A stretch of DNA of 45,880 nt from Actinoplanes oryzae (GTDB lineage Bacteria > Actinomycetota > Actinomycetes > Mycobacteriales > Micromonosporaceae): the NCBI RefSeq assembly GCF_030757795.1, contig NZ_JAUQWH010000060.1, positions 1 to 45,880 of the forward strand. The letters are read 5' to 3'. Made by a program: the position numbers and the translations under genes. Shown piece after piece: positions 30,254 to 38,599 of this stretch (the first letter of the stretch is position 1; every line of letters starts with the position of its first letter). The notes under the pieces are model-generated. The model had not been told where the DNA came from. It saw only the letters and a list, made by a program, of their open reading frames with translations, and searched no databases.

Positions 30254-31708
30254 GTGACGACCGAACCCATCCCGCCCCAGCACGTCCGGACGTTCGCGGA
30301 CATCGCGGCGCAGCTCGCCGCCCGCGTCGGCACGGTCGTGCTGGGCAAGCCCGACGTGGTGCGGCTGGCGCTGACCGCGCTGTTCGCCCAGGGGCACGTG
30401 CTGCTCGAGGACGTGCCCGGGGTCGGCAAGACCACGCTGGCCCGGGCGCTCGCCTCGGCGGTGCGCGGGCAGTGGCGGCGGATCCAGTTCACGCCCGACC
30501 TGCTGCCCTCGGACGTCTCCGGCGTCACGATCTTCAACCAGGCCAGCCGCGGCTTCGAGTTCCACCCCGGCCCGGTCTTCGCCAACATCGTCATCGCCGA
30601 CGAGATCAACCGTGCCTCCCCCAAGACGCAGTCGGCGCTGCTCGAGGTCATGGAGGAGCGCCGGGTCACCGTGGACGGCGTGCCACACCCGGTGCCGCAG
30701 CCGTTCCTGGTCGTCGCCACGCAGAACCCGGTCGAGATGGACGGCACCTACCGGCTGCCCGAGGCCCAGCTCGACCGGTTCCTGGTCAAGCTGTCGGTGG
30801 GCTACCCGTCCGAGGAGGTCGAGGTCGAGGTGCTGCGCGGGGCGGCCGGCCGCTCCCCCGACACCCTCGATCCGGTCACCGACACGGCCACGGTCGGCGA
30901 GATGGTCAAGCTGGCCCAGCGGGTGCACATCGCCGACGCCCTCTACACCTATGCCGTCCGCCTCGCCGCCGCGACGAGAAACCACGCCCAGGTCCGCGTC
31001 GGCGTCAGCCCCCGCGGCGTCATCGCCCTCACCCGCGCGGCGTCGGCCTACGCCCTGATCCAGGGCCGCGGCTACGTGCTCCCGGAGGACTTCAAGGCGC
31101 TCGTCGAGCCGGTGTTCGCCCACCGCGTGCTGCTGTCGGCGGACGCCCAGCTCCGCGGCGTCACGCCGACCGAGGTGCTCGACGACGCGGTGCGCTCGGT
31201 CGCCGTCCCGCTCCCGGCCAACGGCCCTGGTCCCACCCCCGGCCCCGGCCCTGGCCCTGGCCTCGAGCACGCCGCGCCCTCAGCCCGCGGCACCGGCCGC
31301 GATCACGCCGCGCCCTCACCCCGCGGCACTGGCGGCTCCGACCACGCCGCGGCCTCGCCCTACCCCGGCGGACCCGACCACGCCGCGGCCTCGCCCTACC
31401 CCGGCGGACCCGACCGCGCCGCGGCCTCGCCTTACGCCGGCGGGCCCGATCGCGCCGTCGCGTCGCCGCATGTCGGTGGGCCGGGGGTCGCCGCGCCTGG
31501 GCCGTATGCGAATGGTGCTGCCACGAGCTACCCGACGCCCGGCGGCGTGCCCGGCGCGACCTATCCGGCACCGGGCGGAATGTCCGACGCGGCTCGTCCG
31601 ATGCCCGGCGGCGTGCCCGGCGGGAGCTATCCGGCGTCCGGCGGGGTGCCCGATGCGGTGCCTCCGGCGGCGGGCGGGGTGGCCGACGCTCCCCGGGTCG
31701 GGGCGTGA
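30254..31708 (+). CDS. MoxR-family AAA+ ATPase with long repeat tail
   Basis: The 484-residue protein has a MoxR AAA+ core (about residues 10-318): Walker A VPGVGKTTLAR, Walker B IVIADEINRASPKTQ, sensor 1 VVATQNPVEMDGTY, arginine finger region PEAQLDRF and sensor 2 VSPRGVIALTR. MoxR ATPases act as chaperones with DUF58/VWA proteins. Normal family members end near residue 320-330. This one has about 165 extra residues rich in Gly, Pro, Ala and Tyr, including four 12-residue repeats of the type DHAAASPYPGGP. The GTG start has GAGG 7 nt upstream. The stop overlaps the DUF58 start (GTGA). Confidence 0.92.
   Translation: MTTEPIPPQHVRTFADIAAQLAARVGTVVLGKPDVVRLALTALFAQGHVLLEDVPGVGKTTLARALASAVRGQWRRIQFTPDLLPSDVSGVTIFNQASRGFEFHPGPVFANIVIADEINRASPKTQSALLEVMEERRVTVDGVPHPVPQPFLVVATQNPVEMDGTYRLPEAQLDRFLVKLSVGYPSEEVEVEVLRGAAGRSPDTLDPVTDTATVGEMVKLAQRVHIADALYTYAVRLAAATRNHAQVRVGVSPRGVIALTRAASAYALIQGRGYVLPEDFKALVEPVFAHRVLLSADAQLRGVTPTEVLDDAVRSVAVPLPANGPGPTPGPGPGPGLEHAAPSARGTGRDHAAPSPRGTGGSDHAAASPYPGGPDHAAASPYPGGPDRAAASPYAGGPDRAVASPHVGGPGVAAPGPYANGAATSYPTPGGVPGATYPAPGGMSDAARPMPGGVPGGSYPASGGVPDAVPPAAGGVADAPRVGA
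31340..31483 (+). repeat. 36-bp tandem repeat in the MoxR tail
   Basis: Four contiguous 36-bp units run 31340-31375, 31376-31411, 31412-31447 and 31448-31483. The first two are identical (GACCACGCCGCGGCCTCGCC and onward), and the third and fourth are progressively diverged. They code for dodecapeptides DHAAASPYPGGP and DRAAASPYAGGP in the disordered tail. Confidence 0.93.
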
Positions 31709-32859
31709 GGCGGCTGCGGGGCTTGCGGCGGCTGCGGGGCGTCACCAGCCGCGGGGCCGGGGTGGTGCTGGCCGCGGTGGTGCTGCTGGGGCTCGGGTTC
31801 CGGTTCGGGTATCCGGATCTGGCGCTGCTCGGGGCGGCGGCGGTGGCGGCGCTGGGGTGCGGGGCGGTGTTCGCGGTCTGGCGGCCCCGGCTGGGCGTCG
31901 AGCGGGTCGCCGATCCCGATCGGGTCGCCCGCGGCGAGGCGGCGCGGATGACGCTGACCGTGCGGAACACCAGCCGGCTGCGCGCCGCGAACCTGGTCGC
32001 CGTGGACCGGTGCGGGGGCGGGAGTGTGCCCGTACCGTTGCTGCGGTTGCGGCCCGGCAGCGACACCACCGTCGATTATCCCGTGCCGACCACCCGCCGG
32101 GGCGTGGTGCCGGTCGGGCCGTTGGGGGTCACGCGCACCGATCCGCTCGGGTTGCTGACGTTGTCGCGTACCTATGGGGGCACCGCGACGGTCTGGGTGC
32201 ACCCGCGGATCCACCTGCTCCGCGCGGTGCCCGCCGGCATGGCCCGCAGCCTCGACGGGCGCATCGACAAGGTGCCGCACGGGACGATCACGTTCGATTC
32301 GCTGCGCGAGTACGTGGTCGGTGACGAGTTGCGCCGCGTCCACTGGCGCAGCTCGGCCAAGGTCGGCGAGCTGATGGTCCGCGAGCAGCTGGACACCAGC
32401 GAGCCGACGATCGTCGTGCTGCTCGACGATCGGGCGGGCGCGCATCCCGGCCGCGACCCGGAGTCGTTCGAGATCGCGTGCGAGGCGGCCGCGTCGATCA
32501 TCGCCGCGGCGGTGCGCGAGGACCTGCCGGTGTCGCTGCACCTGGTGTCGGGGCGGGCACAGGGACCCTATCTCGACGTGCTGACCGAGGCGGTCCCGGG
32601 CGACGGCGACCTCGAAGCGACCGTACGCAGCCTGCGCCAGAGCCGGCTCGGCGACACGCTCGTGTACCTCACGGGCCCCGGCGGGCGGGCGGATCTCGGC
32701 GCGGTGAGCGCGCTGCGCGGCCCGTACGCGGTGGTGCTGGCGGGGCTGCTCGGCGACCGGGACGCGACGCCGGTGGCAGCGGGCGGCGGCGTCATCGTCA
32801 TCGAGGCCGAGACCGGCGAGCAGTTCGCGGGCGCCTGGGACGGGGTCCGCGGGTGGTGA
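31705..32859 (+). CDS. DUF58 domain protein
   Basis: The 384-residue protein starts at GTG 31705, which overlaps the MoxR stop (GTGA). After a basic N-terminus (VRRLRGLRRLRG) come two membrane helices (about 15-60). The external-like linker has GVERVADPDRVARGEAARMTLTV. The DUF58 signature follows in the cytosolic part: DSLREYVVGDELRRVHWRSSAKVGELMVRE (about 205-235), then a VWA-like fold starting IVVLLDDRAGAH. DUF58 proteins partner with MoxR ATPases and transglutaminase-like membrane proteins, as here. A longer reading upstream would run through the MoxR gene and is not credible. Confidence 0.92.
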   Translation: MRRLRGLRRLRGVTSRGAGVVLAAVVLLGLGFRFGYPDLALLGAAAVAALGCGAVFAVWRPRLGVERVADPDRVARGEAARMTLTVRNTSRLRAANLVAVDRCGGGSVPVPLLRLRPGSDTTVDYPVPTTRRGVVPVGPLGVTRTDPLGLLTLSRTYGGTATVWVHPRIHLLRAVPAGMARSLDGRIDKVPHGTITFDSLREYVVGDELRRVHWRSSAKVGELMVREQLDTSEPTIVVLLDDRAGAHPGRDPESFEIACEAAASIIAAAVREDLPVSLHLVSGRAQGPYLDVLTEAVPGDGDLEATVRSLRQSRLGDTLVYLTGPGGRADLGAVSALRGPYAVVLAGLLGDRDATPVAAGGGVIVIEAETGEQFAGAWDGVRGW

Positions 32860-34994
32860 GGCGCATCGTCGTTCCCGTGGTCGTGGCGGCGCTCGTCGCG
32901 CTGGCCGGGGTGGTGCTCGGCCGGATCTACTCCGGGGATCTGCTCACACAGCTGGTGGCGGGGGCGGCGGTGCTGTCCGTCGGCGCCGGGGCCGCGACCC
33001 GGCGCCTGCCCTCGTGGACCGTGGCGCCGGTGTCGGTGCTGCTGCTCGCGGGCTACACCGGGCTGGCGCTCAAGGTCGCCGCCGACCGCGCCGAGCTGGC
33101 CGGGCCGCTGGCGCAGATCGTCCGGGACGCCCTGGTCAACGGCATTCCGCGGCTGCTCACGGCGATGATCCCGGTCGAGCCGACCCCGGACACGGTGGTC
33201 GTCCCGGTCGTGGCGGCGTGGCTGACCGGCCTGCTCGCCCACGAGGTGGCCGTCCGGTCGCGGCGGGTGCTGCTCGGATGCGTGCCGCCGGCGGCCCTGT
33301 ACGCGGGCGCGCTCTACGTGATCGGGCCCAACGCGGGCAGCGCCGGGTGGCCCACGCTCGCCTTCGCGGGGCTGGTGGTGCTGGCCCTGGCCGTGACGAG
33401 CCGGGGCCGGACGGCGGAGCCGGCGCGCGTACCCGGGAAGAAGCCCGTCGGCGCGGCAGCCGGTCTGGTCGTCCTGCTCGGGCTGATCGCGGTGGCCGGG
33501 CCGTGGGTCGGCGGCCGGGTGAGCGCCACCCCGGTCGACCCCCGCAAGTACGTCGAGCCGCCGCAGGTGGACAGCCTCGACGAGAGCCCCCTCAACCGGA
33601 TCTCGGGCTGGGCGCTCGCACCGGACCAGAAGCTGCTCGAGGTGGGCCCGACCGGGACGGGCAAGGGGAAGACGCGGCTACGGCTGGCCGTCCTTCCCGA
33701 CTACGACGGGATCACGTGGCGGGTCGGCGCGACCTATCGCAACGCGGGCCGGGTGCTGCCCGCCCCGGCGGCGCTGCCCGACGTGCCGGTCACCCGGGTC
33801 ACCCAGCGGATCACGGTCGACGAGCTGACCGGGCGGCTGCTGCCCGTCGTGCCCACGCCGGCCGGGGTGGAGGGCACCCGCATCGCGTACGACGCGTCGA
33901 CCGGCACGGTGATCCGGCCCGAGGCGCTGACGCCGGGGCTGACGTACACGGTGACCTCGGACAGCCAGGAGCCGGACGTCAACCTGCTCCCGACCGCCGA
34001 CTCCCCCAGCGGCGACGCGGTGGTGCGCTATCTGACCGTCGGCGCCGGCGTCCCGGAGAACATCCAGCGCCTCGCCGACCAGCTCGCCGACGGCAACGGC
34101 GCCGCCTACGACCGGGCGGCGGCGATCGAGGAGTTCCTGGCCGGGCACTACAAGAAGGTGGCCGACGCGCCGAGCGGGCACGCGTACCCCAATCTGCAGT
34201 ACTTCCTCTTCGGCAAGCGCGAGCGCGGCGGCCAGGTCGGGACGTCGGAGCAGTTCGCGGCGTCGTTCGCGCTGCTCGCCCGGCTCACCGGCCTGCCGTC
34301 CCGGGTGGCCGTCGGCTTCGACGCCCCACGCGCGGGCGGCACGGTCACCGGCGCCGACGCGATCGCCTGGCCCGAGGTGCTCTTCGACGACCTGGGCTGG
34401 GTCGCCTTCGACCCGATGCCCAAGAGCGACGAGCCCACCCCGGTCGAGGAGGACTTCACCCCCAAGCCGTCCGATCCGCCGCCGTCGTCCGAGCCGGCCA
34501 CCCCGCCGAGTACGCCGCCCGCCTCCACGCCCCCGGCCGCCGTCGCCGAGCCCCCGGCCCCGGGCGGCGGCGCGACGACGCCGATCGTCGTGTCCTCGGG
34601 CGGCGTCCTGCTGCTGGCCGCCCTCGTCACGGCCCTGCTGCTCCTGCGGGCCGGGCTGCGCCGCCGCCGGCTCACCACCGGCAGCCCGGACGAGCGGATC
34701 ACCGGCGCCTGGCTCGAGTTCACGGACGCCCAGCGCCTCGCCGGCCACCCCGTGCCGCCGCACCTGGCCGCCACGGAGGCCGCCGCGCTGGCGCTGCGCC
34801 CGGCCGCCCCGCTGGACGATCTGGTGCAGGGCGTCAACACGGTCGCCTTCGCCCCCGGCGCCGCCGACGAGGATCAGGCCTCGCGGGCGGGCGCGCAGGT
34901 CGTGGCGTACGCGGAGGCTCTGCGCAAGGATCGCCCCTGGTGGCGCCGCGCCTGGTGGTCGATCAACCCCGGCCCGCTGCGCTGGCACCGGTGA
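32856..34994 (+). CDS. TgpA-like transglutaminase-domain membrane protein, probably inactive
   Basis: The 712-residue protein starts at GTG 32856 overlapping the DUF58 stop (GTGA). Six or more N-terminal helices (residues 5-225) precede an external region with a transglutaminase-fold core (about 395-525), a Pro/Ser/Thr linker, another helix (about 575-597) and a cytosolic C-terminal DUF4129-like tail (ITGAWLEFTDAQRLAG). In the core, the usual CEQFA reads TSEQFAASFALLARLTGLP (S464 in place of cysteine), and the usual DAHAWxEV reads DAIAWPEV (I503 in place of histidine). Only the aspartate (D519, AFDPMP) remains. Crosslinking or protease activity is therefore unlikely. It forms an operon with FN3, MoxR and DUF58 genes. 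Confidence 0.9.
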   Translation: MRRIVVPVVVAALVALAGVVLGRIYSGDLLTQLVAGAAVLSVGAGAATRRLPSWTVAPVSVLLLAGYTGLALKVAADRAELAGPLAQIVRDALVNGIPRLLTAMIPVEPTPDTVVVPVVAAWLTGLLAHEVAVRSRRVLLGCVPPAALYAGALYVIGPNAGSAGWPTLAFAGLVVLALAVTSRGRTAEPARVPGKKPVGAAAGLVVLLGLIAVAGPWVGGRVSATPVDPRKYVEPPQVDSLDESPLNRISGWALAPDQKLLEVGPTGTGKGKTRLRLAVLPDYDGITWRVGATYRNAGRVLPAPAALPDVPVTRVTQRITVDELTGRLLPVVPTPAGVEGTRIAYDASTGTVIRPEALTPGLTYTVTSDSQEPDVNLLPTADSPSGDAVVRYLTVGAGVPENIQRLADQLADGNGAAYDRAAAIEEFLAGHYKKVADAPSGHAYPNLQYFLFGKRERGGQVGTSEQFAASFALLARLTGLPSRVAVGFDAPRAGGTVTGADAIAWPEVLFDDLGWVAFDPMPKSDEPTPVEEDFTPKPSDPPPSSEPATPPSTPPASTPPAAVAEPPAPGGGATTPIVVSSGGVLLLAALVTALLLLRAGLRRRRLTTGSPDERITGAWLEFTDAQRLAGHPVPPHLAATEAAALALRPAAPLDDLVQGVNTVAFAPGAADEDQASRAGAQVVAYAEALRKDRPWWRRAWWSINPGPLRWHR

Positions 34995-36024
34995 GGCTCA
35001 GCGCGGTGTCGTAGTGGCGCAACCCGTGGTAGGGCGGGATCTCCTCGATCGGCCAGGAGGTGTAGCCCGTGACGCCCTGGGGCAGCTCGACCGATCCGGC
35101 GCCGTAGTCCAGGGCCATGTCGAGGGTGGCGTTCCACAGCTCGGGCGGGCACGGGTCGGCGTCCGCGCAGATCTTCGCCGCCGTCGCGGTCTGGAAGCCG
35201 ATCGGGGCGCCCTTGCCCGCCATGTACGCGTACATGCTGAGGTAGGTGGCGGGCCGGTCGGGATCGAGCGAGTTGTTGCCGAGCACGCAGCGGTCCTCGA
35301 GCACCGTGCGACAGTGGTCGATCATCGACCGAGTGAAGGCGGGGTCCACCGAGGCGGTCCAGGTCGTTTCGTCGATCCGCTGGTAGGGGTTGAAGGCGAG
35401 ATAGGAGCGGGTCCGGGTCCAGACCGCGTGGGCGGCGATCTCGTCGCGGTGGCACTGCTCGTCGTCGGCGGCGGTGTAGCCGGCCCCCTGCAGAGCCGTC
35501 TGGTTGCGGGCGAGCCGCTCGGTCTGCCGGATGTAGGGCTCGGCGAACTCCGTCGTGCAGCGGGAGACGACGACCTCGCGGAGCTGAGGGGTGTCGTCGT
35601 ACAGCTCCGCCAGCCGGACCTGCAGATCCCGGTAGGCCGCCCCGAACTCCGGGGTCCAGAACGCGCCGATCCACCCCGCCGGACCGCCGGTCGCCTCGGT
35701 GTACCACGGCAGCGCCGCCCGGCCGCCCAGCGTCTTGACCCAGTCGGGCGCGTCGAACCCGGCCGTCACCCGCAACCGCAAGGGCCTGCCGGTGGCCAGC
35801 GCGGCGGTGATCGCCGACGTGTTCAGCTCCTGCGGGGCCGGCTGCAGATCCTTCCACTTCACCCGGACGACGAAGGCGTCGACCACCGACGCGTACGCCG
35901 CGGGCGCCGGACCGTTGCGGTCGAGCACACCCCGCACGGGCTCCTTGAGCGCACCAGGCTCCGCGGGCGCGACCGCCCCGATCGTGAGCAGTGCGGTCAG
36001 GCTTACGATCACGCCGGCGAACAT
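34963..36024 (-). CDS. Secreted protein of unknown function, glycoside-hydrolase-like barrel
   Basis: The 353-residue protein has a signal peptide (MFAGVIVSLTALLTIGAVAPAEP). The mature part begins with a glycoside-hydrolase-like stretch: FVVRVKWKDLQPAPQELNTS, LRLRVTAGFDAPDWVKTLGG, then VVVSRCTTEFAEPYIRQ, where a glutamate follows a strand as in clan A barrels. Several cysteines may pair. No named family is certain. The ATG at 36024 follows a G-rich run; an in-frame GTG lies 6 nt earlier. It is 31 bp downstream of the immunity gene on the same strand and may be cotranscribed with the RHS locus. Its 3' end overlaps the convergent TgpA-like gene by 32 bp. Confidence 0.75.
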   Translation of the reverse strand: MFAGVIVSLTALLTIGAVAPAEPGALKEPVRGVLDRNGPAPAAYASVVDAFVVRVKWKDLQPAPQELNTSAITAALATGRPLRLRVTAGFDAPDWVKTLGGRAALPWYTEATGGPAGWIGAFWTPEFGAAYRDLQVRLAELYDDTPQLREVVVSRCTTEFAEPYIRQTERLARNQTALQGAGYTAADDEQCHRDEIAAHAVWTRTRSYLAFNPYQRIDETTWTASVDPAFTRSMIDHCRTVLEDRCVLGNNSLDPDRPATYLSMYAYMAGKGAPIGFQTATAAKICADADPCPPELWNATLDMALDYGAGSVELPQGVTGYTSWPIEEIPPYHGLRHYDTALSLTGASAAGRG

Positions 36025-36055
36025 GTGCACCCCCGTGACAGTCGACCCCGCAAGT

Positions 36056-36514
36056 CTACTGTGGTGTCCCAAGCACCGGGAAGGCCTCCTCCAGCGCGAT
36101 CAGGGCGCTGATCACCGGTGGCAGGTAGCTCTGGTCCAGGCCGCGGATGCGGAAGTGCAGCTGGTTGCCGCTGCCGTGGGCGTCGATCGCCCGCCCCGTC
36201 ACGGTGATCAGGCCGCGCGCCTCCACGGCCACCGTGAGGTGCAGCCAGTCCTCCATGGACTTCAGCGTCGCGGTGCCGGTCAGGTCGGCGTAGACCCGCT
36301 CGAGCTCCTCGCGGAAGGCACGGAACTCCTCCGCCCGCAGGCTCGCCGGAATGTCGCCGGTGAACCCGCCGACGGCGATGTCGACCGGGGTGTGCAGCCA
36401 GTTGCCGTCCCAGAAGTCGCTCGCCGAGCCGTGCACGCGCCCGAGGGCCGAGATGGTCACCGTGCCGGCCTCGGCCGCGCCGATCACCACGGTGGGGCGC
36501 TCGGACTCTGTCAT
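36056..36514 (-). CDS. WapI-like immunity protein
   Basis: The 152-residue soluble protein has the features of the WapI immunity family: DFWDGNWLHTPVDIAVGGFTG (about residues 33-53), SLRAEEFRAFREELERVYADLTGTATLKSMEDWLHLTV (about 58-95) and a C-terminal HFRIRGLDQSYLPPVISAL. The ATG overlaps the stop of the RHS toxin reading frame (ATGA), so toxin and immunity are coupled. This layout is standard for polymorphic toxin-immunity pairs: the immunity protein binds the toxin C-terminus in the producing cell. The gene is intact, although the RHS gene in front of it is split. Confidence 0.8.
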   Translation of the reverse strand: MTESERPTVVIGAAEAGTVTISALGRVHGSASDFWDGNWLHTPVDIAVGGFTGDIPASLRAEEFRAFREELERVYADLTGTATLKSMEDWLHLTVAVEARGLITVTGRAIDAHGSGNQLHFRIRGLDQSYLPPVISALIALEEAFPVLGTPQ

Positions 36515-38599
36515 TGCGGGATCACCGTCACCACGTCGCCGTTCGAGTTGGTTATGACTTTCACGCCGGTCGTTCCCGGGTTGGCGATCTCGGCCTCGAC
36601 GACGCTGGGAGGGATGTTACGCGGGCTGGGACCGTACTTGGCCCACCACTGTCCGAACTCCCTGGTCCCCGGGGTGAGCCCCTCCCGCGCCGCGCGGTCC
36701 AGCGCTCGCCGCTCCAGCAGCGCCCGGACCTGCGGGGTGTCGGGCGCCATCCGCTCGAGCGCGTGCTCGGTGTACCACCGGCCGCCGATCTTCGCGCCGC
36801 CGCCGGCCTCGGGCAGGGTCCAGCCGGTTTCCTCCCGGGGCCGCGTCTTCCCGCCGAGCCGCCCGCCGGCCGCACCGGCGCCCCCGCCGATCAGCAGGTC
36901 GAGTGCGATGCCCTGCGGGTCGAACGGGTCCTGGCCGGTGGCCCCGCGGGCGGTCGCGCCGCCGGCAACGCCGCTCACGCCGCCGGTCACGACGTTGCGG
37001 AGCAGCGGCGACGCGCCGGCCAGCAGCCGGCTGCCCCCGACGAGCAGACCGGCCGCGCCGCCGACCCCGCCGGAGACGCCACCCACCAGCATGTCGAGGC
37101 CGAGCTGTCCCGGGTCGACCGTGCCGGTTGTGTACTTCTGGACGCCCACGCTGATGCCACCGGAGATCAGCGCCCCCGAGGTGGCCAGCAGCGCGACGCC
37201 CGCCACGCCGCCGACGCCCGTGAACATCAGGGCCACGCCGCCGACGATCATGGCCCCGGCCGCGATGTACTGCCAGTTCTCGCCCAGCCAGTCGCCGGCG
37301 ATCTCGAAGGCTCCCCGGCTCATCTGGTCGCGGTAGGCGCGCAGGGCCTCGTCCGTGACCGGCCGCTGCCCGAGCGGATCGACCAGGCCGACCGGGTTGT
37401 TGCCGGCGTAGTGGTACGGGTGGCCCGCCCCGGCGGTGCCCGCGACCGGTTCCAGCGGATCCGGCTGCAGGAAGGACCGGGTGTCCGGGTCGTAGACCCG
37501 GTCCCGCAGCCAGACGTGACCGGCGAACTCCAGCTCGCCCCGGAAGCCGGCGCCGGGCCCGCCGGGCCGGGCCGGTGCGCCCCAGACGTCCCGGCCGGCC
37601 GGGTCGGCGAAGCCGTCGCCCCACGGCACCGGTGCGTCGCCGATCCAGCACGGCGGCCCGAGCGGATCCGTGCTGTCCCACAACACCGGAGTCCCGGCGA
37701 CCTCGGCAAGCTCGCCGAGCCCGTCCACGGTGACGCCCACCGTGCCGATCCTGGTCAACCGGCCCAGATCGTCCCATCGGTATTCGACCCGCCGGTCCGG
37801 GCCGTCCTCCGCGATGCGCCGGCCGGCAGCGTCGTACGCGAACCGGGTCACCGAGTCGCCCGCCCGCCGGGTGGTCAGCTGACCGGCCGGATCGTAGGAA
37901 TACTCCACCGAGGACTCGCGGATCAGCCGGCCGTTCCGGTCATAGGCGAACTCCAGGTCACCGGCCGCCACCAGCTGACCCGCCGCGTCGTACCGGAAGG
38001 GTGTCGTCCGGCCGTTCTCGGTGACCGCGATGACGCGGCCGTCCGTGTCCCGGTCCAGGCGAACGGATCGGCCGCCCACCCGGCACGAGGCCAGATCACC
38101 ATCCTCGTACGCCCAGCTCGCCACCGATCCGGCGCCGATCAGCCGCCCGGACTCGTCCCGGGTGAGCGTGATCTCGCCGAGCACCGGATCACGGATCGCC
38201 GACACCAGCCCGGCGCCGTCGTGGTCGTACTCGACCCGGGTGCCGTCCGGAAAGCCCAGGGCCGACCGGTTGCCGTCCGCGTCGTAGGACCACGTCAGGC
38301 CCAGCGCTCCCCGGCGGCGCTCGACGAGGCGGCCGGAGGCGTCCCAGCGCTGATCGATGCGCGGGGCACCGGGCTCGTCGACCGCGACGACCCGGCCGAG
38401 CGCGTCCCGGGCCACGGTGATGGTCACCCGGTCGCCGGCGGCCACCGAGCCGATCCGGCCGGACCGGTCCCGCGTCCAGCGCACCCGGCGCCCGGAGGCG
38501 TCGCGCCGGCTGACCACCCGGCCGGCCGCGTCGTACTCCAGGGTGGTGGTGCGGCCCAGCGGGTCGGTCTCCGCGATCAGCCGCCCGGCGAGACCTCCC
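36511..38599 (-). pseudogene. RHS toxin, C-terminal part in the -1 frame (RHS repeats, pre-toxin region, toxin domain)
   Basis: This part continues the RHS gene in the -1 frame from about AGRLIAETDPLGRTTTLEYD. It has about twelve more RHS/YD repeats, the core end YDPDTRSFLQPDPLEPV and the boundary NPVGLVDPLG. A glycine-rich hydrophobic region follows (WQYIAAGAMIVGGVALMFTG), and then a C-terminal domain of about 110 residues (KIGGRWYTEHALERMAPD to NSNGDVVTVIPQ). That end resembles small BECR/RelE-type RNase toxins (HALERM, then VVTVIP); this is a weak assignment. The frame stays open to the stop that overlaps the immunity start. It lacks the N-terminal export domain unless a frameshift occurs. 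Confidence 0.7.

Noticed and set aside
27370..30747. A 1,125-codon open frame antisense to the FN3 gene
   Set aside because: Composition is the typical high-GC antisense pattern (Gly/Arg/Asp/His repeats) with no motifs, and it lies opposite a well-supported FN3 protein.
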